Of a stretch of DNA of 64,000 bases, positions 1 to 10,628 are shown piece after piece; the first letter of the stretch is position 1; every line of letters begins with the position of its first letter. The notes beneath the pieces were generated by a model. The model had not been told where the DNA came from. It saw only the letters and a program-made list of their open reading frames with translations, and ran no database searches. Source of the DNA: Methylopila turkensis (lineage in GTDB: Bacteria > Pseudomonadota > Alphaproteobacteria > Rhizobiales > Methylopilaceae); assembly GCF_027922325.1 (NCBI RefSeq), contig NZ_BSFL01000002.1, positions 496,001 to 560,000 of the forward strand. The letters are read 5' to 3'. Position numbers and translations under genes: made by a program.

Positions 1-1
1 T

Positions 2-166
2 CGAGGTCGCGACCGAACAGTCTATGATCGAGATCAACTGGACTTAATGATGCATGAGTATGTGCGGGGAGTTGCGATAGCGCTTGAGGAAGGTATCGAA
101 AGACGAGCGCCTAATTTAAGGGGCTACCGTATAATCGATCCTAGAGAGCCTGATTTGTTTGCCTGA
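2..166 (+). CDS. C-terminal end of an unidentified protein (partial)
   Basis: Frame 2 is open from the left edge to a TGA at 164-166 and gives a 54-residue tail that is charged and protein-like (it includes LMMHEYVRGVAIALEEGIE and ends EPDLFA). The base composition is clearly lower in G+C than uvrB next to it, which suggests a horizontally acquired neighbour. I recognise no family in so short a piece. The following 167-344 holds no gene I can support. Confidence 0.4.
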   Translation, partial: RGRDRTVYDRDQLDLMMHEYVRGVAIALEEGIERRAPNLRGYRIIDPREPDLFA

Positions 167-374
167 TTGCTCCGGCGACGCCACACTGGTGAACTGTAGC
201 GGTGGCCGGGCCACATAGCGTTCCGAAAGGGCGGCGCGCGACGACTTTCGCGTCGCATTCCGCTCAGAGGCGCTCTTCGACCACCAAGGTGTCCACGATC
301 GGGCCGTCGGGGTAGGCGCGTTCGTCACCTGTTCTCCCCTCGCAATGACGGGAGAGACGTTCCATATTGCCCCC

Positions 375-3143
375 ATGCCAAAGCCCACGCGCCGTCCCTC
401 CCCCGGCTTTTCGGAGCAGCCTCAGGCCGACTTCGACGCCGGGACGCCTGTCGACCTCGCGGACGTCTCCGGCGACGCCGCGCTTTTGCGCGCGCTCGGG
501 CGCGGGGCGGAGGCGGCGGACGCGGCGCGGCGGGCGGTCGCCGACGACGCGACGGCGAAGGCCGCGAGCGCGGGGCCGCAGGCCGAGGCCGTGCCCGGAG
601 GGACCGTGGCGGCGAAGGCGCGCGCCAAGGCCGCTCCCGAAAAGGGCAAGCGCAAGCAGGCGCGGGGCTCTGCTCCCGCCGCCATCCCCGATCCGCAGAA
701 GGCGCCGCGCGGCTTCGGCGCCGTGCCCGAGACCGACCTCGCCGCGCTGCCGGCGGATTTCGATCCGTCCAAGAGCGTGTCGGCGACGGTCGCGGCGCTG
801 GAGGACCTGATCCAGAACGGCCGGCCCGAGCTGAAGGGCAAGCCGTGGGCGCCGCATCGCCCGCCCCGGCCGGAGAAGCTGGAGAGCGGCCAGACCTTCA
901 AGCTGACCAGCCCTTACGAGCCCAAGGGCGACCAGCCCACCGCGATCGCCGAGCTTGTTGACGGCATCCGCCGGCAGGAGCGCGACCAGGTGCTGCTGGG
1001 CGTCACGGGGAGCGGCAAGACCTTCACGATGGCGCAGGTCATCCAGCACACCCAGCGGCCGGCGCTGATCCTCGCGCCCAACAAGACGCTGGCGGCGCAG
1101 CTCTACGGCGAGTTCAAGTCGTTCTTCCCCGAGAACGCGGTCGAGTACTTCGTCTCCTATTACGACTACTACCAGCCCGAGGCCTATGTGCCGCGGTCGG
1201 ACACCTATATCGAGAAGGAGAGCTCGATCAATGAGCAGATCGACCGCATGCGGCACTCCGCGACGCGGTCGCTGCTGGAGCGCGACGACGTCATCATCGT
1301 CGCCTCGGTCTCCTGCATCTACGGCATCGGCTCGGTCGAGACCTACACCTCGATGACCTTCACGCTGCGGGTGGGCGAGCAGATCGCGCAGCGCCAGCTG
1401 ATGGCCGATCTGGTGGCGCTGCAATACAAGCGCGCCGACGTGAACTTCACCCGCGGCACGTTCCGGGTGCGGGGCGACACGATCGAGGTGTTCCCGGCGC
1501 ATTACGAGGACCGGGCCTGGCGCATCGGCCTGTTCGGCGACGAGATCGAGAGCATCCAGGAGTTCGACCCGCTGACGGGCGCGAAGATCCAGGAGATGGC
1601 GGCGGTCAAGGTCTACGCCAACTCGCACTACGTGACGCCGCGGCCGACGCTGAACCAGGCGATCAAGGGCATCAAGGAGGAGCTGAAGGGCCGGCTGGTC
1701 GAGCTCACCAAGATGGGCCGGCTGCTGGAGGCCCAGCGGCTGGAGCAGCGCTGCACCTTCGACATCGAGATGATGGAGGCGACGGGAAGCTGCGCCGGCA
1801 TCGAGAACTATTCGCGCTGGCTGACCGGCCGCAAGCCCGGCGAGCCGCCGCCCACGCTGTTCGAATACCTGCCCGACAACGCGCTGGTGTTCACCGACGA
1901 GAGCCACGTCACCATTCCGCAGATCGGCGGCATGTACCGCGGCGACTTCCGGCGGAAGGCGACGCTCGCCGAATACGGCTTCCGGCTGCCCTCCTGCATG
2001 GACAACCGGCCCATGCGGTTCGAGGAGTGGGACGCCATGCGCCCGCAGACGGTGCATGTCTCCGCCACCCCCGGCGGCTGGGAGCTGGAGCAGACCGGCG
2101 GCGTGTTTTCCGAGCAGGTGATCCGGCCGACGGGCCTCGTCGATCCGATGATCGACGTGCGGCCCGCGCGTAGCCAAGTCGACGACCTGCTGGGCGAGGT
2201 GAAGGAGGTGGCGGCCAAGGGCTACCGCTCGCTCATCACCGTGCTGACCAAGCGCATGGCCGAGGACCTGACCGAGTATCTGCACGAGCACGGCGTCCGG
2301 GTGCGCTACATGCATTCCGACATCGACACGCTGGAGCGGATCGAGATCATCCGCGACCTGCGCCTCGGCGCCTTCGACGCGCTGGTCGGCATCAACCTGC
2401 TGCGCGAAGGCCTCGACATTCCGGAATGCGCGCTGGTCGCGATCCTCGACGCCGACAAGGAAGGCTTCCTGCGCTCGGAAACCTCGCTGATCCAGACCAT
2501 CGGCCGCGCCGCCCGCAACGTCGACGGCAAGGTCGTGCTCTACGCCGACCACGAGACCGGCTCGATGAAGCGCGCCATGGCGGAGACCGCGCGCCGGCGC
2601 GAGAAGCAGCTCGCCTACAACGAGGCGAACGGCATCACCCCGGAGACGATCAAGCGCGACATCTCCGACGTCATGAGCTCGATGTACGAGCGCGACCGGG
2701 TCACCGTCGACAAGGGCTTCTCCGAGGACGCGCCGAAGGCCGGCCACAACATGAAGGCGACGCTCGCCGACCTCGAGGCGCGCATGCGCAAGGCCGCCGG
2801 CGACCTGGAGTTCGAGACCGCCGCCCGGCTGCGCGACGAGATCAAGCGGCTGCAGGCGACCGAGCTGCTGCTCGCCGACGACCCGCTGGCGCGCCAGTCC
2901 GAGATCGACCGCCAGACCGGCGGCTACGCCGGCGAGCGCAAGTACGGCCGTTCGGGCAACGAGCCGCCCAAAGCTTCGGCGAGCACGTCCCGCGTGGCCA
3001 AGCCCTCGCTCGACGACATGGGCCCCGGCACCGACCGCGCCACGCCGCTGCTCCACGGCGACGCGCCCCGGCCGCAGAAGCCCGACATGATGACGACGAA
3101 CTTCAGGGCCGGCGGCCGCCGGAGCGGCCCGAAGCGGCGCTGA
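375..3143 (+). CDS. uvrB: UvrABC excision nuclease subunit B
   Basis: DNA-damage recognition helicase-like subunit of nucleotide excision repair; it is loaded by UvrA and recruits UvrC. Visible in order: Walker A GVTGSGKT near residue 209, the beta-hairpin region [20 protein letters not shown], the [18 protein letters not shown] block, helicase motifs V and VI ([22 protein letters not shown]), and a C-terminal UVR coiled region starting [12 protein letters not shown]. At about 922 residues it is much longer than the usual 660-700: about 190 Ala/Arg/Lys-rich residues precede the conserved start, and a low-complexity tail ends [11 protein letters not shown] chose ATG 375 ([10 protein letters not shown]); ATG 345 in the same frame would add 10 residues, and neither has a good Shine-Dalgarno sequence. 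Confidence 0.97.
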   Translation: MPKPTRRPSPGFSEQPQADFDAGTPVDLADVSGDAALLRALGRGAEAADAARRAVADDATAKAASAGPQAEAVPGGTVAAKARAKAAPEKGKRKQARGSAPAAIPDPQKAPRGFGAVPETDLAALPADFDPSKSVSATVAALEDLIQNGRPELKGKPWAPHRPPRPEKLESGQTFKLTSPYEPKGDQPTAIAELVDGIRRQERDQVLLGVTGSGKTFTMAQVIQHTQRPALILAPNKTLAAQLYGEFKSFFPENAVEYFVSYYDYYQPEAYVPRSDTYIEKESSINEQIDRMRHSATRSLLERDDVIIVASVSCIYGIGSVETYTSMTFTLRVGEQIAQRQLMADLVALQYKRADVNFTRGTFRVRGDTIEVFPAHYEDRAWRIGLFGDEIESIQEFDPLTGAKIQEMAAVKVYANSHYVTPRPTLNQAIKGIKEELKGRLVELTKMGRLLEAQRLEQRCTFDIEMMEATGSCAGIENYSRWLTGRKPGEPPPTLFEYLPDNALVFTDESHVTIPQIGGMYRGDFRRKATLAEYGFRLPSCMDNRPMRFEEWDAMRPQTVHVSATPGGWELEQTGGVFSEQVIRPTGLVDPMIDVRPARSQVDDLLGEVKEVAAKGYRSLITVLTKRMAEDLTEYLHEHGVRVRYMHSDIDTLERIEIIRDLRLGAFDALVGINLLREGLDIPECALVAILDADKEGFLRSETSLIQTIGRAARNVDGKVVLYADHETGSMKRAMAETARRREKQLAYNEANGITPETIKRDISDVMSSMYERDRVTVDKGFSEDAPKAGHNMKATLADLEARMRKAAGDLEFETAARLRDEIKRLQATELLLADDPLARQSEIDRQTGGYAGERKYGRSGNEPPKASASTSRVAKPSLDDMGPGTDRATPLLHGDAPRPQKPDMMTTNFRAGGRRSGPKRR

Positions 3144-3320
3144 GCCGACGGGGCGTCCGGTTTGGCGACCGCCTCCGTATCCGCAGGCGACGCCGGCGTC
3201 ATCGAGGACGGTCCCGGATCGGCCTTCGGCCGTCCGGAACGACGGAGCGGCGCTTCTCGCCCCGCATGCATCGCCCTGGTCCGGCGATAGAGCTCGCGGC
3301 TCGGGCCACCCTCCACCGTC

Positions 3321-3400
3321 GTCCTCCGACTTGACCGGAGGACCCATCGTCGACGTCGAACTCCACGCCGGACGTGGATGGTCCGGTCAAGCCGGACCAT
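3321..3400. repeat. Pair of intergenic hairpins (short palindromic repeats)
   Basis: The 319-bp space between uvrB and the SDR gene carries two perfect hairpins. GTCCTCCG at 3321-3328 pairs with CGGAGGAC at 3336-3343, and ATGGTCCGG at 3378-3386 pairs with CCGGACCAT at 3392-3400 around a TCAAG loop. The loops and arms resemble the ends of the 117-bp elements at 61.4 and 61.9 kb, so this is probably a decayed member of the same family. It lies between convergent genes and could also stop transcription. I see no gene in 3144-3462. Confidence 0.6.
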
Positions 3401-3462
3401 GACGGGCTTCATTCCGAGTCTGGCCGGCGTCGCCTGCGAGCGCGCCTTGCCGGGGGCCGGGC

Positions 3463-4206
3463 TCAGACCTGCGCCAGGCCGCCGTCGACGAACAGCTCCG
3501 CGCCGTTCACGAAGCTGGAGGCGTCTGAGGCGAGGAAGACGGCGACCTTGCCGGTCTCGTCGGGATCGCCGATCCGGCCGAGGGGGACCACGGCGGAAAA
3601 ATGCTCGATCAGACCAGGCGCCTGCTCCGCGACGCCGCGCAGCGCCGGCGTGTCGATCGGCCCGGGGCTCAGGACATTGACCCGGATGCCGCTGCCCTTG
3701 AGATCGAGGATCCAGCTGCGCACGAAGTTGCGGATCGCCGCCTTCGTGCCGCTGTAGACGCTGAACGCCTCGGTTCCCATGATCGAGGTGGTGGAGCCGG
3801 TCACGATGATCGAGCCGCCCTGCCCCATCAGCGGCAGCGCCTTCTGCACCGTGAACAGCACGCCCTTCACGTTGATCGCGAAGGTCGTGTCGTAATGCTC
3901 CTCGGTGATCTCGCCGAGCTTCGCCAGGCTGCCGCCGCCGGCGTTCGCGACCAGCACGTCGATGCGGCCGTGGCGCTGCGACACGTCGGAATAGAGCGCG
4001 TCGAGGTCGGAGAGCGAAGAGACGTCGGCGCGGAACGCCGAGGCCTTCTCGCCGATCTCCGCGACTGCGGCGTCGAGTTCGGCCTGGCGACGCCCGGTGA
4101 TCACCACAGTCGCGCCCTCGGACGCGAAACGCTTGGCGATCCCGAGGCCGATGCCGGTGCTGCCGCCGGTGACCACCGCGACCTTGCCTTCGAGTGAGTT
4201 TGACAT
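3463..4206 (-). CDS. SDR-family oxidoreductase
   Basis: Classical short-chain dehydrogenase/reductase of 247 residues, the usual length. The N-terminal Rossmann motif TGGSTGIGLG (about residues 13-22), the NAGGG segment (about 89-93), and the catalytic YSGTK tetrad region with upstream Ser in VTGSTTS are all present. The C-terminus ends in the typical FVNGAELFVDGGLAQV. It is probably NAD(P)-dependent; the substrate cannot be read from sequence. It is transcribed away from a TetR-type palindrome about 70 bp upstream, yet no TetR gene is adjacent. It converges on uvrB. Confidence 0.93.
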   Translation of the reverse strand: MSNSLEGKVAVVTGGSTGIGLGIAKRFASEGATVVITGRRQAELDAAVAEIGEKASAFRADVSSLSDLDALYSDVSQRHGRIDVLVANAGGGSLAKLGEITEEHYDTTFAINVKGVLFTVQKALPLMGQGGSIIVTGSTTSIMGTEAFSVYSGTKAAIRNFVRSWILDLKGSGIRVNVLSPGPIDTPALRGVAEQAPGLIEHFSAVVPLGRIGDPDETGKVAVFLASDASSFVNGAELFVDGGLAQV

Positions 4207-4628
4207 GGGGACGTTCCTTTGACGGCGCGAGCGCCGGACAGACGGGCGAGGTCGATTTCACATCGACCGGTTCTGTACCGATCGGTATTTATCGAAGCGG
4301 GCGCTGTCAACGCTTACTGTATCGTTCGCTACTGAAAGCCGCGCGGATGGTCCGGCCTAGAGCCGTCCGCTCGATCTGAGGACTTCCAATCGCCGAACCG
4401 CCTTCGCTGTTCGCACAGCCCGAGGCCGGCCGCCGGTACGGGCGCGCGGGTCCAAACGAGCTTGCCCAGCGCGGGTCTGCGCTCCGGCGAATGGTCGCGG
4501 GGCCGCGACGTCCGGTCCGTTGCCATCCCATGCGTTCCGGCCCATGAAGGCCGCGACGCCGAGATCAAGAGCCACACTCAGGAAGCGCGCCGTTTGCAAT
4601 GCAGTCTTATGGAGCTTGAAAAGCCTTT
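4207..4628. other. Intergenic region, divergent promoters
   Basis: This 422-bp region lies between the SDR gene (leftward) and the SGNH-fold gene (rightward). Apart from the operator at 4276-4287 and AT-rich promoter-like sequence around 4280-4330, I see nothing. Short open frames on the minus strand here have no recognisable domain and I do not call them. Confidence 0.5.
4276..4287. promoter_or_regulatory. TetR-type operator upstream of the SDR gene
   Basis: TACCGATCGGTA is a perfect 12-bp palindrome 70 bp upstream of the leftward SDR start. Established knowledge: many TetR/AcrR repressors controlling SDR-type genes bind sites of this TACCGNNCGGTA kind. No TetR gene is within reach except RutR at 9.5 kb, whose own site is different. 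Confidence 0.6.
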
Positions 4629-5687
4629 ATGAAGATCTTGATCCTCGGCACGTCGAACTCGATCCTCAAGGATGGTTGGACTTACGGCTTCCGCGCAGCT
4701 TTACCTGACGCCCAAATCGACAAGCACATCGTCGGCGCATCCCCCGGTATGCAGTTCGTCACCAATCTGGCCGATGACCTGTCAGGATACGATCATGTCA
4801 TCCTGGACTGCATCGTAAACGACGAACATCTTTCGCGACGCATCGGCGACATAAATTACAACAATCGGCTGATCTTCGAGCTCATGTCGACGCTGGCCTC
4901 GCGCGTCAACCTGATCACGCTCGGCTTCACCAAGGTGAACTTCATCAAGAAGGCCTCGCCGCAGTATCTGAAACGGCGCGTGATCGCGGCCGCCTGCGGG
5001 TCGCAATTCGTCAGCTTCCGGGACCTGACCCTCAGGTACGGACGCAAGATCCTCGGCGACAAGCCCGGCCTCTACGAGCATCTCGGCCATCCCAGGCGCG
5101 AGATCGCCTATGCGGCCGGACACCAACTCGGGCTTGCGCTTGCGGATTACGCCGCCCCGAAGGCCGCGCCCGCGGTCGACTATTCCGACAACTTCAGCGT
5201 GTTCAAACCTGAGCAGTTGATCCCTGGCCGCGCCCTGTCGGTGCGCGCGAACAGGCTGTTGTCCTTCGAGCACATCGAGCTTCGCGCCGGCGACGCGATC
5301 GAATTCCCGACCGCCGGACGCTGCATCGGCTTCTACGTTAACGCTCGAGACTGCCGCGCCATGCTGAAGCTCGCCGGGCCCTCCGGCGTGCGGTTCAAAG
5401 AGACCTGGTTCAACGTCAGCGACGGCCTCGAGCTGAAGTTCGTGCCGGTGACCGGCGGCTTCCCGCTCGACCGCATCGAGGTCGCAGGCGCCGAACTGCC
5501 GTTCGAGCGCTCGATCCACACCCGGTTCGACGAATGGCCGGGAAAGAAGGGAGCGCGGGTGACGCTCGGGACGGTCGCGTTCTGGAACGGCGACATCGAC
5601 ATTCCGATACCGGCGCCCGCCAACGACTTCGACGCGTTCGACCTTCATCGCCTCGTCGATCGCCGGATGGCGGAGCAACACGGCTGA
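4629..5687 (+). CDS. SGNH/GDSL-fold hydrolase-like protein, function unknown
   Basis: A 352-residue protein. The N-terminus MKILILGTSNSILKDGW fits block I of the SGNH fold (Ser in GTSNS), CIVNDEH near residue 60 fits the block III Asn, and HLGHPRREIAYAAGHQ near residue 155-170 could carry the catalytic His. The C-terminal 170 residues look beta-rich and may bind carbohydrate or form a second domain. No signal peptide is seen, so it is probably cytosolic. Such proteins often sit in surface-polysaccharide loci, but none surrounds it here. Family assignment is by motif only. Confidence 0.6.
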   Translation: MKILILGTSNSILKDGWTYGFRAALPDAQIDKHIVGASPGMQFVTNLADDLSGYDHVILDCIVNDEHLSRRIGDINYNNRLIFELMSTLASRVNLITLGFTKVNFIKKASPQYLKRRVIAAACGSQFVSFRDLTLRYGRKILGDKPGLYEHLGHPRREIAYAAGHQLGLALADYAAPKAAPAVDYSDNFSVFKPEQLIPGRALSVRANRLLSFEHIELRAGDAIEFPTAGRCIGFYVNARDCRAMLKLAGPSGVRFKETWFNVSDGLELKFVPVTGGFPLDRIEVAGAELPFERSIHTRFDEWPGKKGARVTLGTVAFWNGDIDIPIPAPANDFDAFDLHRLVDRRMAEQHG

Positions 5688-5766
5688 GGGCGGCGCGGAC
5701 CGAAGCGCCGCGCCTCTTCGCTGGGCAAGGAAAGGGCGGCGAAACCGGACCGATTGCTCAAAATCA

Positions 5767-5778
5767 GACCATTTGGTC
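5767..5778. promoter_or_regulatory. RutR operator
   Basis: GACCATTTGGTC (arms GACCA and TGGTC around TT) matches the core of the Escherichia coli RutR consensus TTGACCANNTGGTCAA. It lies about 140 bp upstream of rutA, in an operon that ends with a rutR gene. In E. coli uracil releases RutR from this site, so the operon is probably uracil-induced. Confidence 0.85.
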
Positions 5779-5914
5779 CGATCGCGCTTCACTCGCTCCA
5801 CCTAAGCTGTTGCGATAGCTGACGCTTCCTCGTCTGGCACGCCGGCTGCTTCCGTGACGCACGACCTGTCGGGCGGCGATCCGCCCGATCAGCCGGAGCA
5901 GAAGGACGCGGCCC

Positions 5915-7002
<1,088 letters not shown>

Positions 7003-7003
<1 letters not shown>

Positions 7004-7740
7004 TGGCCGCGCCGCTCCACGCCGGCTACGTCGCGCCGTCCGCCGACGACCACGTGATCCTGCCCGCGCGGCCTGAGCCGCTGACGCTCAGGCCGAGCGA
7101 GACCGCGGTGATCGTCGTCGACATGCAGAACGCCTACGCCTCCACGGGCGGCTATGTCGACATCGCCGGCTTCGACGTCTCCGGGGCCGCCCCCGCCATC
7201 CGCCAGATCGGCAAGACGCTCGAAGCCGCGCGGGCGGCGGGCGTCACCGTCGTCTATTTCCAGAACGGCTGGGATCCCGACTATGTCGAGGCCGGGGGGC
7301 CGGGCTCACCCAACTGGCACAAGTCGAACGCGCTCAAGACCATGCGCGCCCGGCCCGAGCTCAAGGGACAGCTGCTCGCGAAGGGCGGCTGGGACTACGA
7401 CATCATCGACCAACTCAAGCCGCAGCCCGGCGACATCCTGATTCCGAAGACCCGCTACAGCGGCTTCTTCAACACCAATGTCGACAGCGTGCTGCGCTCG
7501 CGCGGCATCCGCACGCTGGTGTTCGTCGGCGTGGCGACCAACGTCTGCGTGGAGTCGTCGCTCAGGGACGCGTTCCACCTCGAATATTTCGGCGTCGTAC
7601 TCGAGGACGCCGTGCACCACCTCGGACCGGACTTCATCCGCGAGGCGAGCCTCTACAACGTCGAGAAGTTCTTCGGCTGGGTGTCCACCACCGCCGACTT
7701 CTGCGGCGCGATCTCCCAGACCCCGGCCGCGAAGGCTTGA
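7003..7740 (+). CDS. rutB: Ureidoacrylate amidohydrolase RutB
   Basis: Cysteine hydrolase of the isochorismatase fold (245 residues) that splits ureidoacrylate into carbamate/ammonia and aminoacrylate. The catalytic Asp is in [10 protein letters not shown], the catalytic Cys in [11 protein letters not shown], and the central Lys is probably in the [10 protein letters not shown] segment. The start is the ATG that shares its A with the rutA stop (TGATG); longer upstream frames run through rutA and are not real. Confidence 0.95.
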
Positions 7741-7751
7741 AAGGAGCTCCG

Positions 7752-8141
7752 ATGCCGAAGACCATCATCACCCCGCCCGGAACCGGAACGCCGATCGCGC
7801 CCTACTCGCCCGGAACGCTCGCCGACGGCGTGCTCTACGTCTCCGGCACGCTGCCCTTCGACACGAACAACGACATCGTCCATGTGGGCGACGTCGCCGC
7901 CCAGACGCGCCATGTGCTGGAGATCATCAAGTCCGTCGTCGAGGCCGCGGGCGGCGCGATGACGGACATCACCTTCAACCACATCTTCCTGACGGACTGG
8001 GCGAACTACCCCGCGATGAACGCCGTCTACGCCGAATATTTTCCGCAGGACCGTCCGGCCCGCTACTGTATCCAGTGCGGCCTCGTGAAGCCCGACGCGC
8101 TGGTGGAGATCGCCTCGATCGCCCATGTCGGCCGAGCCTGA
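7752..8141 (+). CDS. rutC: RidA-family aminoacrylate deaminase RutC
   Basis: A 129-residue Rid-family protein expected to speed hydrolysis of 3-aminoacrylate or its peracid in the Rut pathway. The family's [20 protein letters not shown] segment is at residues 19-40 and the C-terminus has the ...[13 protein letters not shown] strand with the conserved Glu. An AAGGAG Shine-Dalgarno at 7741-7746 fixes ATG 7752 as the start. It follows rutB by 11 bp. Confidence 0.94.
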   Translation: MPKTIITPPGTGTPIAPYSPGTLADGVLYVSGTLPFDTNNDIVHVGDVAAQTRHVLEIIKSVVEAAGGAMTDITFNHIFLTDWANYPAMNAVYAEYFPQDRPARYCIQCGLVKPDALVEIASIAHVGRA

Positions 8142-8161
8142 GCCGGACGGGGACCTGCGGC

Positions 8162-8935
8162 ATGCGCTATGACGTGACGGGCCGGACAGGGCCGGACGCC
8201 GGCGCGGTCGTGCTGTCGACCGGCCTCGGCGGCTTCGGCGCCTATTGGAAGCCGCAGCTCGCCGCGCTCGAAGCGCGCTACCGCGTCGTCGTCTACGACC
8301 ATCGCGGCTGCGGCGCGAACGCGGGTCCGCTGCCGGACGGCTACACGATCGGCCACATGGCCGACGACGTGATCGAGATCCTCGACGACGGCGGCTTCGG
8401 GCCGGTTCATTTCGTCGGCCACGCGCTCGGCGGGCTCGTCGGCCTCGATCTCGCGCTCAGGCGGCCGGAGCGGCTCGCGAGCCTGACGCTCGTCAACGCC
8501 TGGGCGAAGGTCGCCTCGCCCACCCTGCGGTGCTTTGAGGCCCGCACCGCGCTGCTCCGGCATGCGGGCATCGTGGCCTATGCGCGGGCGCAAGCGATCT
8601 TCCTCTATCCCGCGGAATGGATCGCGGCGAACGAGGCGCGTCTCGCCGCCGACGAGGCCCATGCGATCGAAGGCTTCCAGGGCGAGGACACGCTGCTGCG
8701 GCGGATCGCGGCTTTGAGCGCCTTCGACGTCTCGCGAAGGCTGTCGGATATCTCGACCCCCACGCTGGTCGTCGCGGCGACGGACGACGTCCTGGTCCCC
8801 TGGACCGCCTCGCGCGACCTCGCCGAAGGCCTGCCGCGCGGCCGGCTGCGGCTGGGCTCCGGCGGCCACGCTTCGACCGTGACGGAAGCCCCCGCCTTCA
8901 ACGCGGCTTTGCTGGAGTTCCTCGATGACCTCTGA
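8162..8935 (+). CDS. rutD: Aminoacrylate hydrolase-like protein RutD
   Basis: An alpha/beta-hydrolase-fold protein of 257 residues acting on aminoacrylate to give malonic semialdehyde. The nucleophile elbow reads VGHALGG, with Ala where most alpha/beta hydrolases have Ser. As I recall E. coli RutD has the same GHALG, so this supports the RutD identity and a non-classical mechanism. The LFLYPAEWIAANEARL segment near residue 145 is also RutD-like. It starts at ATG 8162, 20 bp after rutC. Confidence 0.92.
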   Translation: MRYDVTGRTGPDAGAVVLSTGLGGFGAYWKPQLAALEARYRVVVYDHRGCGANAGPLPDGYTIGHMADDVIEILDDGGFGPVHFVGHALGGLVGLDLALRRPERLASLTLVNAWAKVASPTLRCFEARTALLRHAGIVAYARAQAIFLYPAEWIAANEARLAADEAHAIEGFQGEDTLLRRIAALSAFDVSRRLSDISTPTLVVAATDDVLVPWTASRDLAEGLPRGRLRLGSGGHASTVTEAPAFNAALLEFLDDL

Positions 8936-8995
8936 GACGGACGTGGGCCGGGGCGATGGGCGGTCGGCGCAGGGCGCAGGCGCGGGGCGGCGCCC

Positions 8996-9514
8996 ATGAA
9001 CGCGATGACCGGGCGTCCCGCGGCCGATCCCGAGCGCGCCGCGGTCAGCCGCGACCGGTTCCGGCAGGGCATGTCGCGGCTCTCGGCCGCGGTGACCCTC
9101 GTCACGACCGACGGGCCGGCCGGACGCGCGGGCTTCACGGCGTCCGCGGTCTGCAGCCTCTCGGACGCGCCGCCGTCGCTGCTCGTCTGCCTCAACCGCT
9201 CGGCGTCGGTGTTCGAGACCTTCGCGGGCAACGACGCGCTGTGCGTCAACGTGCTCGCTCCCGGGCACGAAACCCTGTCGCGACTGTTCGGCGGAGAGAC
9301 GCCGACGCCCGAGCGTTTCGCCGCGGCGGAGTGGCGCGAAGGCGTGACCGGCGCGCCGGAGCTGGTCGGCGCGACCGCCGCGTTCGACTGCCGCATCGTC
9401 GACGTCTCGTCCTTCGGAAGCCACGACGTCCTGTTCTGCCACGTCATGAATGTGCGTCTGCACGATATCGCCGCGGGCCTGGTCTATTTCGACCGTCGCT
9501 ACCACGCGGTGTGA
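8996..9514 (+). CDS. rutF: NADH:FMN reductase RutF
   Basis: Flavin reductase-like domain protein of 172 residues that supplies FMNH2 to RutA. Recognisable are [19 protein letters not shown] (residues about 22-40), [21 protein letters not shown], and the FNRS-type [10 protein letters not shown] segment. rutE, which normally lies between rutD and rutF in E. coli and reduces malonic semialdehyde, is missing here. A dehydrogenase encoded elsewhere may take its place. Confidence 0.93.
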   Translation: MNAMTGRPAADPERAAVSRDRFRQGMSRLSAAVTLVTTDGPAGRAGFTASAVCSLSDAPPSLLVCLNRSASVFETFAGNDALCVNVLAPGHETLSRLFGGETPTPERFAAAEWREGVTGAPELVGATAAFDCRIVDVSSFGSHDVLFCHVMNVRLHDIAAGLVYFDRRYHAV

Positions 9515-9517
9515 CGG

Positions 9518-10219
9518 ATGCCGGGCGGACCCATGCCGACGAGCCTGAAGACGCGGTCGTCCGGAACGACGGCGCGACGCGAGCCCGGGCCGCCTGATCG
9601 GCCGCGGCGTCGCCAGCGCGTCGCGGAGCGCAAGTCCGCCATTCTCGACGCCGCGCTCGGGCTGTTCTCGCGCTACGGACTGCGCGGCGTCACCGTCGAC
9701 CAGATCGCCGAGGCCGCCGACGTCTCGAAGACCAACCTGTTCTATTACTTCCGCAGCAAGGACGAGGTTTACGTCGCCGTGCTGAAGCGCCTGCTCGACG
9801 ACTGGCTGGCGCCGCTGGAGTCGCTCACCGTCGACGCCGAGCCGCTGCAGGCGATCGAGGATTACGTGCGGCTCAAGATGAGGATGGCGCAGGCCGAGCC
9901 GCGCTCCTCGCGCCTGTTCTGTCTCGAGGTCATGCAGGGCGCGCCCATGATCGGCGAGGAGCTGCGCACGTCGCTCAAGGATCTCGTCGACCGCAAGGCG
10001 GCGATCATCAGGACATGGGCGGACGAGGGCAAGATCGCGCCGGTCGACCCGCACCATCTGATCTACGCGATCTGGGCGATGACCCAGCACTACGCCGACT
10101 TCGCGACCCAGGTCGAGGCGATCTCCGGTCGCGGCCTCGACGATCCCGCCTTTTTCGACCAGGCGACGGACAACGTGCTCCGTCTGGTGATCCGCAGCCT
10201 CGCGCCCGATCGCGCCTGA
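9518..10219 (+). CDS. rutR: TetR-family pyrimidine utilisation regulator RutR
   Basis: A 233-residue TetR-type repressor. The HTH is in LRGVTVDQIAEAADVSKTNL, followed by FYYFRSKDEVYVAVLKRLL, as in E. coli RutR, and the long ligand domain includes EVMQGAPMIGEELR. The start is either ATG 9518 or ATG 9533. It is the last gene of the rut operon, 3 bp after rutF, and so should be controlled from the palindrome at 5767-5778. In E. coli rutR is divergent from rutA, so the operonic position gives direct autoregulation. Confidence 0.93.
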   Translation: MPGGPMPTSLKTRSSGTTARREPGPPDRPRRRQRVAERKSAILDAALGLFSRYGLRGVTVDQIAEAADVSKTNLFYYFRSKDEVYVAVLKRLLDDWLAPLESLTVDAEPLQAIEDYVRLKMRMAQAEPRSSRLFCLEVMQGAPMIGEELRTSLKDLVDRKAAIIRTWADEGKIAPVDPHHLIYAIWAMTQHYADFATQVEAISGRGLDDPAFFDQATDNVLRLVIRSLAPDRA

Positions 10220-10491
10220 GCCGCGCGCGTCAGTCGTCGGCCTGAGTTCAGCGGGCGAACGAGAGAGCGCGCTGAGGCCTCGAAGTCGGCGGTGGCCTTC
10301 GTCGGCTGCAATCCGGCTGTCGTGATCCTGGTCGACCCTCGACCCTTGTTCTCGTCGTCGCAAACTGCCGACGTCGCGATCGAGACGGCGCAGGCCGGCG
10401 TCTCGCGGATCGAGGACGACATCCTCAAGCGTGAGCCGCCGCTTGCGAAGATCGCGAAGCCGCAAAAAGGTGAGCCGCTCGACTGCTAATA

Positions 10492-10541
10492 TTTATACGT
10501 TCTTTATATCGGCGAACAAGCTTCCGTCTCGATCCTTTATA
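10492..10541 (+). promoter_or_regulatory. Candidate KdpE-binding region (TTTATA repeats)
   Basis: The 409-bp space 10220-10628 between rutR and the kdp genes is mostly featureless except for an AT-rich segment. It has TTTATA at 10492-10497, 10503-10508 (11 bp apart, one helical turn) and 10536-10541. The E. coli KdpE site upstream of kdpFABC starts with TTTATA followed by a T-rich stretch, so this is a plausible site. A TTGACA at 10623-10628 abuts the small ORF start. Confidence 0.5.
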
Positions 10542-10628
10542 CGGTCACTGACATCTATTGCTGCACATCGCGCAGCTTTCGCACCGGCGGATGACGTTTG
10601 CGCGCAACCCACGTGCGGGATGTTGACA

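Noticed and set aside
264..3347. A 1027-codon minus-strand open frame opposite uvrB
   Set aside because: It is a GC-rich shadow of uvrB: Arg/Gly/Ala-rich with no motif. UvrB explains the region.
7653..10465. Long minus-strand frames opposite rutC-rutR
   Set aside because: Composition is that of antisense frames; the rut genes on the plus strand carry the family motifs.
10292..10489. 65-codon plus-strand ORF between rutR and kdp
   Set aside because: No motif, no conserved ribosome-binding site, and it overlaps the upstream region; not called.
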